A DNA stretch of 47,688 nucleotides, taken from Candidatus Kuenenia stuttgartensis (GTDB taxonomy: Bacteria > Planctomycetota > Planctomycetia > Pirellulales > UBA1268). Each line of letters begins with the position of its first letter. Positions within the stretch are counted from its first letter, which is position 1. The notes under the pieces are model-generated. The model saw nothing but the letters and a program-made list of their open reading frames with translations, made no database searches and was not told where the DNA came from. Made by a program: the position numbers and the translations under genes. This document shows positions 1-9,019 of this stretch, piece by piece. The stretch spans positions 1 through 47,688 of the forward strand of contig CAMDDJ010000021.1 in NCBI GenBank assembly GCA_945891385.1. The letters run 5' to 3'.

Positions 1-1
1 C

Positions 2-832
2 GGCCGCGGCCATCAATACAGCCAACCAGTGCCGGTGGTGCGGTATCCCTGGGATCTCGTCCGACTGGCTCCGGACGCCATCGCGGCCGAAGCGGCGGCG
101 GTCGAGCAGCCTGCCGGACCTGGCCCCGGGTTCCACGCCGCCGCCTTCATCGACCGACCCGACCGGCTCTTCATGCATCCCGCGGCCGTCGTGGAACCGG
201 GGGCGATCCTCGTCGCCGAGGAGGGGCCGATCCTGCTCGGTGAGTCGGCCCGGGTGATGGCGGGCGCGATGCTCCGCGGCCCCGTGGCCGTGGGCGACCA
301 TGCCATCGTACGGATGGCCGCCCGGATCTACGGCGGCACCGTGATCGGGCCGCACTGCCGCGTCGGGGGCGAGGTGGCCGCGAGCATCTTCCACTCCTAT
401 TCCAACAAGTCCCACGAGGGCTACGTGGGCAACTCCGTCTTCGGGCAGTGGGTGAACCTCGGGGCCGACACGACTGCCTCGAATCTCAAGATGACCTACG
501 GCAGCGTGAAGCTCCTCGATTGGCCGACCGGGCTCGAGGTCGACACCGGCGAGCAGTTCGTGGGCACGGTCATGGGCGACCACTCGAAGACCGGCATCAA
601 TACCATGCTCAACACCGGCACTGTCTGCGGCGTGAGTGCGATCCTGGTCGGGGCCGGGTTTCCACCGCGGGAGATCCCGTCATTCAAGTGGGTGCAGCCC
701 GGGGCGGTCACCGACTACCGGCTCGACAAGGCGATCGTCGACATGGAGCGGATGATGGCTCGCCGCGGGGTGCCGCTCACGCCCGCCTACCGCCGGATGA
801 TGACGGCGATCTACGAGATGGGCCGCGGCTGA
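2..832 (+). CDS. GlmU-like sugar nucleotidyltransferase/acetyltransferase family protein, 5' end outside window
   Basis: The reading frame is open to the left edge, so the first visible GTG (29) is probably internal. The visible 276 residues begin with a YPWDLV motif, typical of the bacterial GlmU-like family that combines a nucleotidyltransferase-like half with a left-handed beta-helix acyltransferase half. Hexapeptide-repeat features follow: alternating I/V and G positions (GPVAVGDHAIVRMAARIYGG), then HSYSNKSHEGYVG and NLGADTTASNLKMTYG, which resemble the UDP-GlcNAc pyrophosphorylase/glucosamine-1-phosphate acetyltransferase-like proteins. A role in nucleotide-sugar synthesis for the envelope is inferred from the family; the exact sugar cannot be read. 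It converges with the minus-strand gene that follows, with a 9-base gap. Confidence 0.8.
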   Translation, partial: GRGHQYSQPVPVVRYPWDLVRLAPDAIAAEAAAVEQPAGPGPGFHAAAFIDRPDRLFMHPAAVVEPGAILVAEEGPILLGESARVMAGAMLRGPVAVGDHAIVRMAARIYGGTVIGPHCRVGGEVAASIFHSYSNKSHEGYVGNSVFGQWVNLGADTTASNLKMTYGSVKLLDWPTGLEVDTGEQFVGTVMGDHSKTGINTMLNTGTVCGVSAILVGAGFPPREIPSFKWVQPGAVTDYRLDKAIVDMERMMARRGVPLTPAYRRMMTAIYEMGRG

Positions 833-841
833 CGCTCGGGC

Positions 842-2230
842 TTACTTGGCGGCCGCCGAGACGCAGACGAGTTCGCGATCGTTGCGGGCGAAGATGCACC
901 GGTCGGCGAAGGCCGGATGACTCCAGACCACCTCGCGGCCGAAGCACTCGTTGGTCGGATCGAGCAGGTGCATGCGGCCGAGCTCTTCGTACTTCTCGGG
1001 CGTGAGCCGGGCCAGGATCAGGTCGCCCGTCTCCGCAAACAGCCAGACGCGGCCGCCGTCACCGGGCGGCGTCTGCCGCACGAGGAAGGCTGTGCCGTGC
1101 TTGCTGCGCCGTTCGCCGCCGGTCGTGGGATCGAGCGTTTCCCAGAGCCGCCGGCCCGTGGCCAGATCGGCCGCCGTCAGCATCCCGGTGTCGCAGTCGC
1201 AGCCGTAGATCGTTCCGCCGGCGATGAAGGGCGTGCTGTTGGCGCAGTACACGGCCGACTTCGGCTCACCCCGCCAGAGCACATCGGCGCCCGAGCCGTC
1301 GGCCGCCAGCCGAAACAGGGCTGCCACCCGGCCGATGCCGCTGGCGTAGAGCACCGGGCCGTCGGGCGTGTCGGCTACCTGCGGCGCCATGATCGACATT
1401 CCATACATCGGCTTGAGCGGCCGCGACCAAATCACCCGGCCCGTAGCCGGTTCGAGGGCGTTGAGGTTGTCGGCATCCCAGAGAAGCAGCTGCCGCCGCC
1501 CGTCTCGCTCGAGCATGGTGGGCGGGCAGTAGCCGCTCTCGCTGGCCGAGAGGGCCCGCCAGCGTTCTTCGCCCGTCTCCCTGTCGAAGGCCACCGCCAC
1601 GCTGCCCGGGCCGCCGACGAGGCAGATCAGGAGGTCGCCCTCGACGAGCGGATGGCCGCAGAAGCCCCAGAGGGGCGTGGGCGCCGAGTAGTCCTGCTTG
1701 AAATCCTTCTGCCAGACGACACGCCCCGTTGCGGCGTCGAGGCAGACGAGATTCCCCTCGGCGCCGAGCGCATAGACCTTGCCGTCGGCCACCGTGGGCG
1801 TGCAGCGGGGACCGGCCGCATACGAGATGCCGTAGCGGCAGTCGTAGATATGCTCCCAGAGGAGAGCACCAGTCGCCGCGTCGAGGCAGAGCACCCGCTC
1901 GCGGCCGGCGAGTTCGGTGCGGTCGTTGGGCGCGTTGGCGAGCGACCCGGCGGCGCGGTCGTAGTCGGTGAGATAGACGCGGCCGTCAGCTACGGCCGGG
2001 CCGGAATAGCCCCCTTTGACGGGCACCCGCCACTTCACGGGCAGTCCGGCGGCCGGGATCGTCTCCACGATGCCCGTCTCGCGCCAGACGCCGTCGCGGT
2101 GCGGACCCATCCACTGCGGCCAGTCGTCGCCGGATGAGACTCGGGCCACGGAGCCCGCGAGACAGGCCACGGCGAGGATCGATGCGATGGGGAATCGGGA
2201 CAAAACCGGGCGAGCCTGCAGTCGGGGCAT
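842..2230 (-). CDS. Secreted PQQ-like beta-propeller protein
   Basis: A protein of 462 residues starting at ATG 2230; a TTG nine codons upstream is less likely. The N-terminus has a basic stretch and a hydrophobic core (ASILAVACLAGSVA), a signal peptide for export. The motif WPQWMGPHRDGVW begins the mature part, as in many planctomycete PQQ-like proteins. At least five propeller strands of the type AATGxxxW are visible (for example LDAATGALLWE, LDAATGRVVWQ, DRETGEERWR, EPATGRVIWS, DLATGRRLWE). This is the fold of BamB and of quinoprotein dehydrogenases. No dehydrogenase catalytic signature is evident, so an enzymatic role should not be assumed; a periplasmic binding or scaffold role is equally possible. 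It lies 33 bases downstream of recJ on the same strand. Confidence 0.85.
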   Translation of the reverse strand: MPRLQARPVLSRFPIASILAVACLAGSVARVSSGDDWPQWMGPHRDGVWRETGIVETIPAAGLPVKWRVPVKGGYSGPAVADGRVYLTDYDRAAGSLANAPNDRTELAGRERVLCLDAATGALLWEHIYDCRYGISYAAGPRCTPTVADGKVYALGAEGNLVCLDAATGRVVWQKDFKQDYSAPTPLWGFCGHPLVEGDLLICLVGGPGSVAVAFDRETGEERWRALSASESGYCPPTMLERDGRRQLLLWDADNLNALEPATGRVIWSRPLKPMYGMSIMAPQVADTPDGPVLYASGIGRVAALFRLAADGSGADVLWRGEPKSAVYCANSTPFIAGGTIYGCDCDTGMLTAADLATGRRLWETLDPTTGGERRSKHGTAFLVRQTPPGDGGRVWLFAETGDLILARLTPEKYEELGRMHLLDPTNECFGREVVWSHPAFADRCIFARNDRELVCVSAAAK

Positions 2231-2263
2231 GAGCGAAGTCTCCGGGACGGTTGCCAACCGGCG

Positions 2264-4048
2264 TCATGATACTGCCACAAGCTGCGGCAGGTCGCTCGTC
2301 ACGTCGATCCCGGCGGGCCGCCAGTCAATCACTTCCATCTCGGCGGTTCGGCGGCCGCGAAACTCGTTGATCTTCGGCTTGAAGGCGATGTGGAAGGGCT
2401 GACCGGGGGCGGGGAGGTGGGGGAGCCAGTCGGCACCGCCGAAGGCCACGCCCCGCACCGTCGCGCCGTGCTGCGTGAGTTGCAATGAGAGATGCCGGCC
2501 GCCGCCACCGATCGTCCGCGGCGGCTCCGCGAGTGTTACGCCCGAGGCGCAGAGCACCGGCCGGCGGTTGCCCTGCCCGAAGGGCGCGAGCCGTTCGATC
2601 TGTTCGACCGCATGGAGCGTGATTCCCGCGAGGGTCGTCTCGCCGTCGATCGTGAGCTGGGCGCGGCGAAGCGAGTCGGGCATCCGGGCTGCCACCTCCG
2701 CGATGAAGGCGGCGCGGAAGGCATCGATCTGGCTGTCTTCGATCCGCAGGCCCGCGGCGGCGGCATGGCCCCCGCAGGTCACGAGCAGATGGCGGCAGGC
2801 GACCAGCGGTTCGTGGACGTCGAAGCCCGGCACGCTCCGCAGGCTGCCCGAGGCGACGAGCCCCTCGTGGGCCCCCTGGGCGATGACGACCACCGGGCGA
2901 TGGAAGCGATCCGCAAGCCGCCCCGCCACGATGCCCACGATCCCGGCGTTCCAGCCGCGGTCGGCAAGCACGAGCGCCGCATCGGCCTCGGGATCGAATC
3001 GTTCCAGGGCCTGCTTTGTGGCTGCCAGCAGGATGCTCCGCTCCTCGCCCTCCCGGCGGGTGTTGAGCTCGTGCACGTAGCTGGCCAGGCTCTCGGCCCG
3101 AGGCAGGTCGGCCACTGTGAGGAGCTCGATTCCCTTGGTCGCCTCGCCGAACCGGCCGGCGGCATTGAGCCGCGGGGCGAGCCGAAAGGCCACATCTTCC
3201 GAGTCGAGCGCCGACTTCTCGTGGACCGCTGCCAACTCCATCAGCTTCGTCAGGCCGGGCCCGCCCCGCTGCCGGAGGCACTCCAGGCCATGCCGCACGA
3301 GGATCCGATTCTCGTCGAGCAGGGGCACCACGTCGGCCACCGTGCCAAGGGCGGCCAGGCCGATGCTTCGCAGCAGCATCTCCCGCAGCCGGGGTGTGAC
3401 CTGCTTCGCGCCCGCCGCCCGGGTGGCGATCGCCCAGGCCAGCTTGAAGGCCACGCCCGCCCCGCAGAGATCACCGAACGGATAGGCGGTGCCCGGCAGC
3501 CGGGGATGCACGATCGCAGCGGCGGCGGGAAGCGTCTCGCCGAAGGAATGGTGGTCGGTGATCACAAGCTCGAGGCCGAGTTCCTTGGCCCGCCCGGCTT
3601 CGGCCACGCTCGCGATGCCGCAGTCGACCGTCACCACGAGTTCGGCCCCCTCGGCCGCCAGCTTCTCCAGCGCCTCGGCGTTGAGCCCATAGCCCTCCTC
3701 GAACCGGTTCGGCACATACCAGCGGTGCGGGGCGTCGAGGGCCTCGAGGCAGCCGACGAGAATCGCGGTGGCCGTCATGCCGTCGGCGTCGTAGTCGCCA
3801 TAGACGACGATCTGCCGACCCGCCCGCACCGCCGCCAGGATCCGATCGGCCGCCTCGGGCACGCCCGGCAGCGTCTCCGGATCACGGAGGTCGGCGAGCG
3901 TGCCCGCGAGGAAGGTCTTGACCGCAGCCGGGTCGCTCACGCCGCGGCTGGCCAGCAGCGCCGCCACGATGCTCGACACCCCCGCTCGCTTCTCGAGCGC
4001 CGCCACCGCCGCGGGGTCGTGAGGTCTGAGCTGCCACCGCTTTGGCAT
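2264..4048 (-). CDS. recJ: Single-stranded-DNA-specific exonuclease RecJ
   Basis: RecJ degrades single-stranded DNA 5' to 3' in recombination and mismatch repair. The DHH-family motifs are all present: GDYDADG (residues 84-90), TVDCG (140-144), TDHHS (164-168), and the DHHA1 glycine motif GGHAAAAG near residue 460. A C-terminal OB-like part follows (IERLAPFGQGN). The start was set at ATG 4048 (MPKRWQLRPHD), giving 594 residues, the usual size. The frame extends 34 codons further upstream, but that part runs through the dispersed 85-base repeat and has no resemblance to RecJ. It diverges from the ykgJ-hisS pair. Confidence 0.95.
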   Translation of the reverse strand: MPKRWQLRPHDPAAVAALEKRAGVSSIVAALLASRGVSDPAAVKTFLAGTLADLRDPETLPGVPEAADRILAAVRAGRQIVVYGDYDADGMTATAILVGCLEALDAPHRWYVPNRFEEGYGLNAEALEKLAAEGAELVVTVDCGIASVAEAGRAKELGLELVITDHHSFGETLPAAAAIVHPRLPGTAYPFGDLCGAGVAFKLAWAIATRAAGAKQVTPRLREMLLRSIGLAALGTVADVVPLLDENRILVRHGLECLRQRGGPGLTKLMELAAVHEKSALDSEDVAFRLAPRLNAAGRFGEATKGIELLTVADLPRAESLASYVHELNTRREGEERSILLAATKQALERFDPEADAALVLADRGWNAGIVGIVAGRLADRFHRPVVVIAQGAHEGLVASGSLRSVPGFDVHEPLVACRHLLVTCGGHAAAAGLRIEDSQIDAFRAAFIAEVAARMPDSLRRAQLTIDGETTLAGITLHAVEQIERLAPFGQGNRRPVLCASGVTLAEPPRTIGGGGRHLSLQLTQHGATVRGVAFGGADWLPHLPAPGQPFHIAFKPKINEFRGRRTAEMEVIDWRPAGIDVTSDLPQLVAVS

Positions 4049-4113
4049 CGGCACGAATCCCTTCTGCACGCCGGTAACGACGTTGATGGAGCGCTCGTCA
4101 GAAACCCTGAGGC

Positions 4114-4198
4114 GGGCAGGCGAGGGGGTCGGCGAACGCTCGCGGAGCATGGGGGCGTATCCTCGCCCGCGACGCGACTTTTGCCGCCTCCGAGCCGG
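4114..4198. repeat. Dispersed 85-base repeat, family 1 copy a
   Basis: This GC-rich segment between recJ and the YkgJ-type gene matches 30405-30489 at 83 of 85 positions (by eye) and, with more changes, 27161-27244. The most conserved stretch is GAACGCTCGCGGAGCA. The repeat carries an ATG that extends the recJ frame artificially. Confidence 0.85.
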
Positions 4199-4293
4199 CG
4201 ACGCATGAATCGCGTCCGCCGACCTCGACGGCAGTATATCGCCGGGAGACGGTATAGTGTCGCCTCGTCCCGCCCCCGTGTTCGGAGCGATCC

Positions 4294-4788
4294 ATGCCCG
4301 TCGCCGACCTGCCGCTGCCCGTGCTCCCCTCCAAGCCCAAGCGGGACACCGTGCCCGCCGACAAGGTGCTCTGCGAATACTGCTCGGCCAAGTGCTGCCG
4401 CTACTTCGCCTTGCCGCTCGAAGAGCCGACCACGCGGGAGGAGTTCGAATACATCCGCTGGTTTCTGCTGCACGAGTACGCGACCGTGTTCACCGAAGAA
4501 GGCGACTGGTACGTCTGCGTCCACACGGTCTGCAAGCATCTCCAGGACGATCACCGCTGCGGCATCTACGAGACGCGGCCGCAGATCTGCCGCGAGTACA
4601 CGACCGACGACTGCGAGTACGAGGACGACTGGGTCTACGATCAATACTTCGAGACCGCCGAACAGGTCGAGGAATACATGGACGCCGTGCTGGGACCCGG
4701 CGGTCAGACGCTCGGCGAGGGCCGAAAGAAAAAAAACCGCGGCCAGTCGATCCGCGGCCCCAAGCCGCCGCTCCTCCAGATCCTCTGA
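4294..4788 (+). CDS. YkgJ family cysteine-cluster protein
   Basis: A 164-residue soluble protein with the YkgJ-type cysteine pattern: C27-x2-C30-x3-C34-C35, then C75, C80, C89, C99 and C107 (motifs CEYCSAKCC, CVHTVCKHL, CGIYETRPQICREY). The family is thought to bind a metal, zinc or iron-sulfur, but its cellular role is unsettled. The C-terminal tail is basic and low-complexity (GRKKKNRGQ). A TATAGT box at 4253-4258 is a candidate -10 element; no good -35 is seen. Its TGA overlaps the hisS ATG by one base, so the two are co-transcribed and probably translationally coupled. Confidence 0.85.
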   Translation: MPVADLPLPVLPSKPKRDTVPADKVLCEYCSAKCCRYFALPLEEPTTREEFEYIRWFLLHEYATVFTEEGDWYVCVHTVCKHLQDDHRCGIYETRPQICREYTTDDCEYEDDWVYDQYFETAEQVEEYMDAVLGPGGQTLGEGRKKKNRGQSIRGPKPPLLQIL

Positions 4789-6125
4789 TGATCCAACCTC
4801 GCACGCTCAAAGGCTTCCGCGACCACCTGCCGGCCCAGGCGCTGGCCCGGGAGCGGGTGCTCGACATCGCCCGCCGGGTCTACCGCTCCTACGGCTTCGC
4901 ACCGATCGACACGCCGGCGCTCGAATACCTGGAGGTGCTCACGGGCAAGGGGAGCGATGAGACCGACAAGCAGCTCTACCGGTTCACCGATCACGGTGGC
5001 CGCGAGGTGGGGATGCGGTTCGACCTGACGGTGCCCTTCGCCCGGTTCGCGGCGCAGCACGTCAACGAGCTCGGCCTGCCGTTCAAGCGGTACCACATGG
5101 CCACGGTCTGGCGGGGCGAAAACACGCAGCGCGGGCGCTACCGTGAGTTCATGCAGTGCGATTTCGACACGATCGGCACCACGAGCGGCGTGGCCGATCT
5201 CGAGATGGTGCTCGTGGTGCACGACCTCCTGGCGGCGATCGGCATCGAACGGTTTTCGATCCGGGTGAACGATCGGCGGGTGCTGGCCGGTGTGCTCGAA
5301 CGGCTGGGGCTGGCGGACCGCGCGACCGGGGTGCTTCGCAGCCTCGACAAGCTGGCCAAGGCCGGGGCCGAGGCGGTGGCCGCGGAACTGGCCGGGCAGG
5401 GCGTCGCGGCCGAGGCGGTCGCCGCGCTGCTCGAAATGGCCCGCCTGGCCGGGCCGCCGGCGGAGGTGCTCGCCGGCCTGGCAACCCTCGTGGGTGACTC
5501 GGCCACGGGGCGGGCCGGGGTGGCCGGGCTCGAGGAGATCGTGGCAGGGGCTGCGGCGGTGGGCGTGCCGGCCAATCGGCTCGTGATCGATCCCTCCATC
5601 GCCCGCGGCCTCGACTACTACACGGGCATCGTGCTCGAGAGCTTTCTCGACGACCTGCCGAGTCTCGGCAGCATCTGCTCGGGCGGACGCTACGACAACC
5701 TCGCCGGCCTCTACACCAAGCAGCCGCTGCCCGGCGTGGGCGCGTCGCTGGGCATCGACCGGCTGCTGGCCGGACTCGAGGAACTCGGGCAGGGGACCAC
5801 GGTCGAGACACCGGCCGAACTCTTCCTCGCCTACTTCGAGGCCGACCGGCTCCCCGACTACCTGCGGATCGCCGCTGCCCTGCGCCGGGCTGGTCTCGCG
5901 GTCGAGTTTTTTCCCGAGCCCAAGAAGCTCGGCCAGCAGCTCAAGCTGGCAGCCAAGCGGGGCTTTCGCGGGGCGCTCATCATCGGTGGCGAGGAGTTTG
6001 CCACCGGCACGGCCCAGCTCAAAAACCTGGCGACTCACGCCTCGACCACGATCGACTGGCACGGAGACGTCGGGGTGCTCGTCGACGCGGTCTGCTCCTG
6101 CAGGGCTGGCCTCGACGCGGTCTGA
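4788..6125 (+). CDS. hisS: Histidine--tRNA ligase
   Basis: Charges tRNA-His with histidine. The start ATG 4788 gives 445 residues and follows directly on the upstream gene in a TGATG overlap. Class II signatures are clear: TLKGFRDHLP at the N-terminus, motif 2 (FKRYHMATVWRGENTQRGRYR, shortened here to its core VWRGENTQRGRYREF), histidine-binding GLDYYTGIVLE, and motif 3 GVGASLGIDRLL. An anticodon-binding domain follows (AELFLAYFEAD to the end). The spacer between motifs 2 and 3 is rich in alanine and leucine, as usual for the HisRS insertion region. It converges with the kinase gene on the other strand, with a 24-base gap. Confidence 0.95.
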   Translation: MIQPRTLKGFRDHLPAQALARERVLDIARRVYRSYGFAPIDTPALEYLEVLTGKGSDETDKQLYRFTDHGGREVGMRFDLTVPFARFAAQHVNELGLPFKRYHMATVWRGENTQRGRYREFMQCDFDTIGTTSGVADLEMVLVVHDLLAAIGIERFSIRVNDRRVLAGVLERLGLADRATGVLRSLDKLAKAGAEAVAAELAGQGVAAEAVAALLEMARLAGPPAEVLAGLATLVGDSATGRAGVAGLEEIVAGAAAVGVPANRLVIDPSIARGLDYYTGIVLESFLDDLPSLGSICSGGRYDNLAGLYTKQPLPGVGASLGIDRLLAGLEELGQGTTVETPAELFLAYFEADRLPDYLRIAAALRRAGLAVEFFPEPKKLGQQLKLAAKRGFRGALIIGGEEFATGTAQLKNLATHASTTIDWHGDVGVLVDAVCSCRAGLDAV

Positions 6126-6149
6126 GGGCAGCCGCCGGGGCGCATCCGC

Positions 6150-7661
6150 TCAGGTGTCGGCCCAGGCCCGCTCGAGCCGGGCGAGTTCCCGAGCCACGAC
6201 CATCGCCGAGGCCGGGCGGTCTTCGCTGCGATGGGCGAACAGCCGCATCACCAGTTCGGCCACCGCGGGCGGAGTCTGAGGGGCCACCTCGGCCAGGGGC
6301 CGCGGCTGGCCGCCGGCGATCGCGGCCAGCAAGGCGGCCATGGATTGGCCCTCGAAGGGAAGCCGACCGGCGAGCAGTTCGTAGAGCATCACCCCGAGTC
6401 CGAACAGGTCGCTCTGGGCGTCGGGCTCACGGTCGTCGAGGCGTTCCGGGGGCATGTAGGCGGGCGTGCCGATGAGCGCGCCCTCCACGGTGAGCCGGGC
6501 GTCGGCTTCGCGGCCGTCGCTGCCGGCCAGACCGAAGTCGATGATCCGCACGGTCTCGAGCGGACCATCGAGAAAGATGTTGTCGGGCTTGACGTCGCGA
6601 TGCACGAGCCCGCGGGCGTGGGCGGCGGCCAGGCCCTCGGCGATCTCGCGGCCGATCCGCAGCACCTCGCCGACCGGGAGTGAGCCCGCTTCGTTTCGCT
6701 TGTCGCCCAGGGTTCGCCCCTGCAGCAGCTGCATCACGATGTAGGGGAGACCGTCGTCCTCGCCGACGGCATGCACCATCAGAACGTGCGGGTGGTCGAT
6801 CGCCGCGGCCGTCCGTCCCTCGCGAAGAAAGCGCTGCCGGGCCCGCGGGTCGCGAGCCCGGCGGCGGTTCATCACCTTGATCGCGACGTTGCGGTCGAGC
6901 GTGTCGTCATGCGCCAGATAGACCCGCCCCATCGCGCCGGCCCCGAGCAGGCCGAGGATGCGATAGCCCCCGATCCGCTGGGGGAGCGGATCATCCGCCA
7001 AGCCGTCCGCTCCGGGCAGGAGACCGGGGTCAGGTCCGTCGGTCGCGCTCGACGATCCGGGTCGCATGATCACGGTATCGGTGATCGGCGAGTGGCGGGC
7101 GTGCGTCTCATGCGGCGTCACCCGCACCACGAACGAGCAGAAGGGGTCGCCGTGGAGCATGCAGCTCGTCTCGGCGAGGTCGATCGTTTCGCCGAAGTGG
7201 CGGGCGATGCCGTGGAGCAGTCCCGTGGCCAGTGGGCAGAGTCGCCGCCGGGAACTGTAGACGAGGTGGATCTCCTCCCGGTTGGATCGGACGGTCTCCA
7301 AAACAGGTGGGTCGGCTCCGGGCTGACTCGCGCGAACCATCCCGTGGATCAGCTCCTCGGTGTGCTCGATGAGATCGAGCGTCCGCCAATTGGGATCGAT
7401 CAGCGGGCCGGCGACCTTGACGAGATGCGGCGCCAGAAACTCACCGAACCGGCGGGCGGTGGACTGCACGGGCTCTCCGGCGTCGTCGGCGATGGCCTGG
7501 AGAAACGCGAGGGCGTCGGCGTCGGGGTAGACACCCGAGGGCAGATGGCGGGCGGCGGCGAGCGAACTGAGCGGCTCGAGGGACGACCGCGACCCGGTCG
7601 GCGACCCGGTGGACAGGGTCTCGAGAAACTTCTGCAGGTAGAAGAAGATCAGTCCGTGCAC
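6150..7661 (-). CDS. H-NOX-like heme domain fused to a Ser/Thr protein kinase
   Basis: A 503-residue protein with a GTG start (MHGLIFF fits the MxG(L/I) opening of H-NOX proteins). Residues 1-185 resemble a heme NO/O2-binding domain: candidate proximal heme ligand H106 in ELIHGMVRASQPGADPP, then Y135-x-S137-x-R139, the heme-propionate-binding YxSxR motif. The H-to-Y spacing of 29 equals that of the characterised Thermoanaerobacter protein as I recall it. After a linker of about 45 residues comes a Hanks-type kinase: glycine loop GAGAMG (240-245), K262, HRDVKPDN (354-361), DFG (375-377), and APE-like PPERL. No membrane segment is seen, so it should be cytosolic. Inference: a gas- or redox-gated kinase. 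The heme domain assignment rests on motifs only. Confidence 0.82.
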   Translation of the reverse strand: MHGLIFFYLQKFLETLSTGSPTGSRSSLEPLSSLAAARHLPSGVYPDADALAFLQAIADDAGEPVQSTARRFGEFLAPHLVKVAGPLIDPNWRTLDLIEHTEELIHGMVRASQPGADPPVLETVRSNREEIHLVYSSRRRLCPLATGLLHGIARHFGETIDLAETSCMLHGDPFCSFVVRVTPHETHARHSPITDTVIMRPGSSSATDGPDPGLLPGADGLADDPLPQRIGGYRILGLLGAGAMGRVYLAHDDTLDRNVAIKVMNRRRARDPRARQRFLREGRTAAAIDHPHVLMVHAVGEDDGLPYIVMQLLQGRTLGDKRNEAGSLPVGEVLRIGREIAEGLAAAHARGLVHRDVKPDNIFLDGPLETVRIIDFGLAGSDGREADARLTVEGALIGTPAYMPPERLDDREPDAQSDLFGLGVMLYELLAGRLPFEGQSMAALLAAIAGGQPRPLAEVAPQTPPAVAELVMRLFAHRSEDRPASAMVVARELARLERAWADT

Positions 7662-7715
7662 GGCCAGGCCTGTCGTTGCCGGTGAATCTGGTCCCCTCTG
7701 TCGTCGTCGAGCCTA

Positions 7716-8891
7716 TCAGTGGTCGCCGCCGGAGGAAAGCGGATCGGCTGCAGCAGACGACCGATCGCAGAGCCGGCGCCGGTAGAGGGCCAGACCGTGC
7801 GCGGCGTGGTAGAGGCCGCCGCATTCGAGGTCGAGGTCGGTCGTGCGTTCGAGCAGCGTGACGAGCCGCTCGGCCGCCCGGGAAACCCAGGGGGCGGCGA
7901 GGCTCTCATCGTCGAGGACGAGCGGCAGGATCTCGAAGACGTGGCCAGTCGCCCCGAGCGTCGAGAAGACATCGGGCGATCGGCCCGGCCGCTCGAAGTA
8001 GTGCACCGAGAAACTGCCGTCGGGTTGCTGAAACTGCCGGGCTCGGTCGATGTATTCGGCCAGCACACTCTCGGCCAACGCCCAGCCGCTCTCCGGTGGC
8101 GGCGGGGCGGGATGGACTGCGCGGTAGGCTGCCACGGCTGCCGCGAGGCCGTAGAGCCGGTGCGTGCCGCCGCAGGCGGCGCCGACGATCTCGCTCTGAG
8201 CTTCCATCCGCGCCACGGCTTCGGTCGTCCAGCGGCGGCCGTCGCTCGCCTCCCAGCTCGCGTCGGGTGGGTCGTAGGCGGCCAGGGCCATCAGCGTCCA
8301 GGAACACTCCTGACCCGGGCGGATGTCGCGCTTGGCCTGGGCCAGCAGATCGGCAAGCGTGAAGTCGCGGCCGCCGGCCCGGATCGGGGTGTCGAGCGGC
8401 AGGCCGCCGACGAGGCCCGATTCGCCGGTCGCGACGCCACACTGTGAGAGATAACCGAGCCACTGGTCGGGGTGGCCCTGGCCCGTGACGCTGCCCTCGT
8501 CGACCACCGCCAGCGGCCCCACGTCGCCCACCCGGATCTCCCAGCCGGCGATCCGGCCACCACCCAGGAGGAACTCGACCGCGGGCGACACCGCACCGTC
8601 GTGGGCGAGGGGAAACGCTGGACCAAAGGCGAGCACGCCGTGCACCACCTGCCAGGCCCCCTGCTGGGAGGCGTCAAGCAGGCGACGATCCGCGGAGTGG
8701 CGGAGGACGGCCTCGATCCGCGGGCAGAGGTCTCCGGCTGCGGCCGATTCCAGCGCCGATCCGTCGATTCCCGCTTCTGGGCCGCTGCAGCCGGCGATGA
8801 GCAGCAGCCCAGCCACGGCCAGAACCGAGCGGAGCGGGCAGCGAACCAACCGGGCCTGCCACGCGTAGAAACTGCTGACTGTTTTCGTCAT
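7716..8891 (-). CDS. Lipoprotein with alpha/alpha-toroid-like repeats, unknown function
   Basis: 391 residues. The N-terminus has a hydrophobic stretch ending in a lipobox-like LLIAGC, so a lipid-anchored envelope protein is likely, though the signal region is unusually long (about 35 residues). The body has repeated helical segments with motifs such as CSWTLMALAAY, HRLYGLAAAVAAY, DGSFSVHYF and GGLYHAAHGLALYR, the pattern of terpene-cyclase-like alpha/alpha toroids. No catalytic DxDD is visible. It is transcribed toward the H-NOX kinase with a 54-base gap, so the two may share a transcript. I do not recognise a specific function. Confidence 0.75.
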   Translation of the reverse strand: MTKTVSSFYAWQARLVRCPLRSVLAVAGLLLIAGCSGPEAGIDGSALESAAAGDLCPRIEAVLRHSADRRLLDASQQGAWQVVHGVLAFGPAFPLAHDGAVSPAVEFLLGGGRIAGWEIRVGDVGPLAVVDEGSVTGQGHPDQWLGYLSQCGVATGESGLVGGLPLDTPIRAGGRDFTLADLLAQAKRDIRPGQECSWTLMALAAYDPPDASWEASDGRRWTTEAVARMEAQSEIVGAACGGTHRLYGLAAAVAAYRAVHPAPPPPESGWALAESVLAEYIDRARQFQQPDGSFSVHYFERPGRSPDVFSTLGATGHVFEILPLVLDDESLAAPWVSRAAERLVTLLERTTDLDLECGGLYHAAHGLALYRRRLCDRSSAAADPLSSGGDH

Positions 8892-9019
8892 CGACGGGTG
8901 ATTCCTGCGCCGGGGCGACGCGACGTGAGCCGGCCATACACGCCGCGGGCGTGCCGGCTAGGATACGTCGACGGCGGGCCGGTGGTCAGACGCCTCAAAA
9001 AGTAGGAGCTTTCGCGAGC

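Noticed and set aside
4049..4150. 34-codon N-terminal extension of RecJ
   Set aside because: It reads through the dispersed 85-base repeat. The same peptide start (MLRERSPTPSP) appears at the unrelated copy near 30441, which shows it comes from the repeat.
2492..4960. Open frame of 822 codons on the plus strand
   Set aside because: Antisense to recJ and out of frame with the ykgJ-type gene; no domain motifs, whereas recJ has all DHH motifs.
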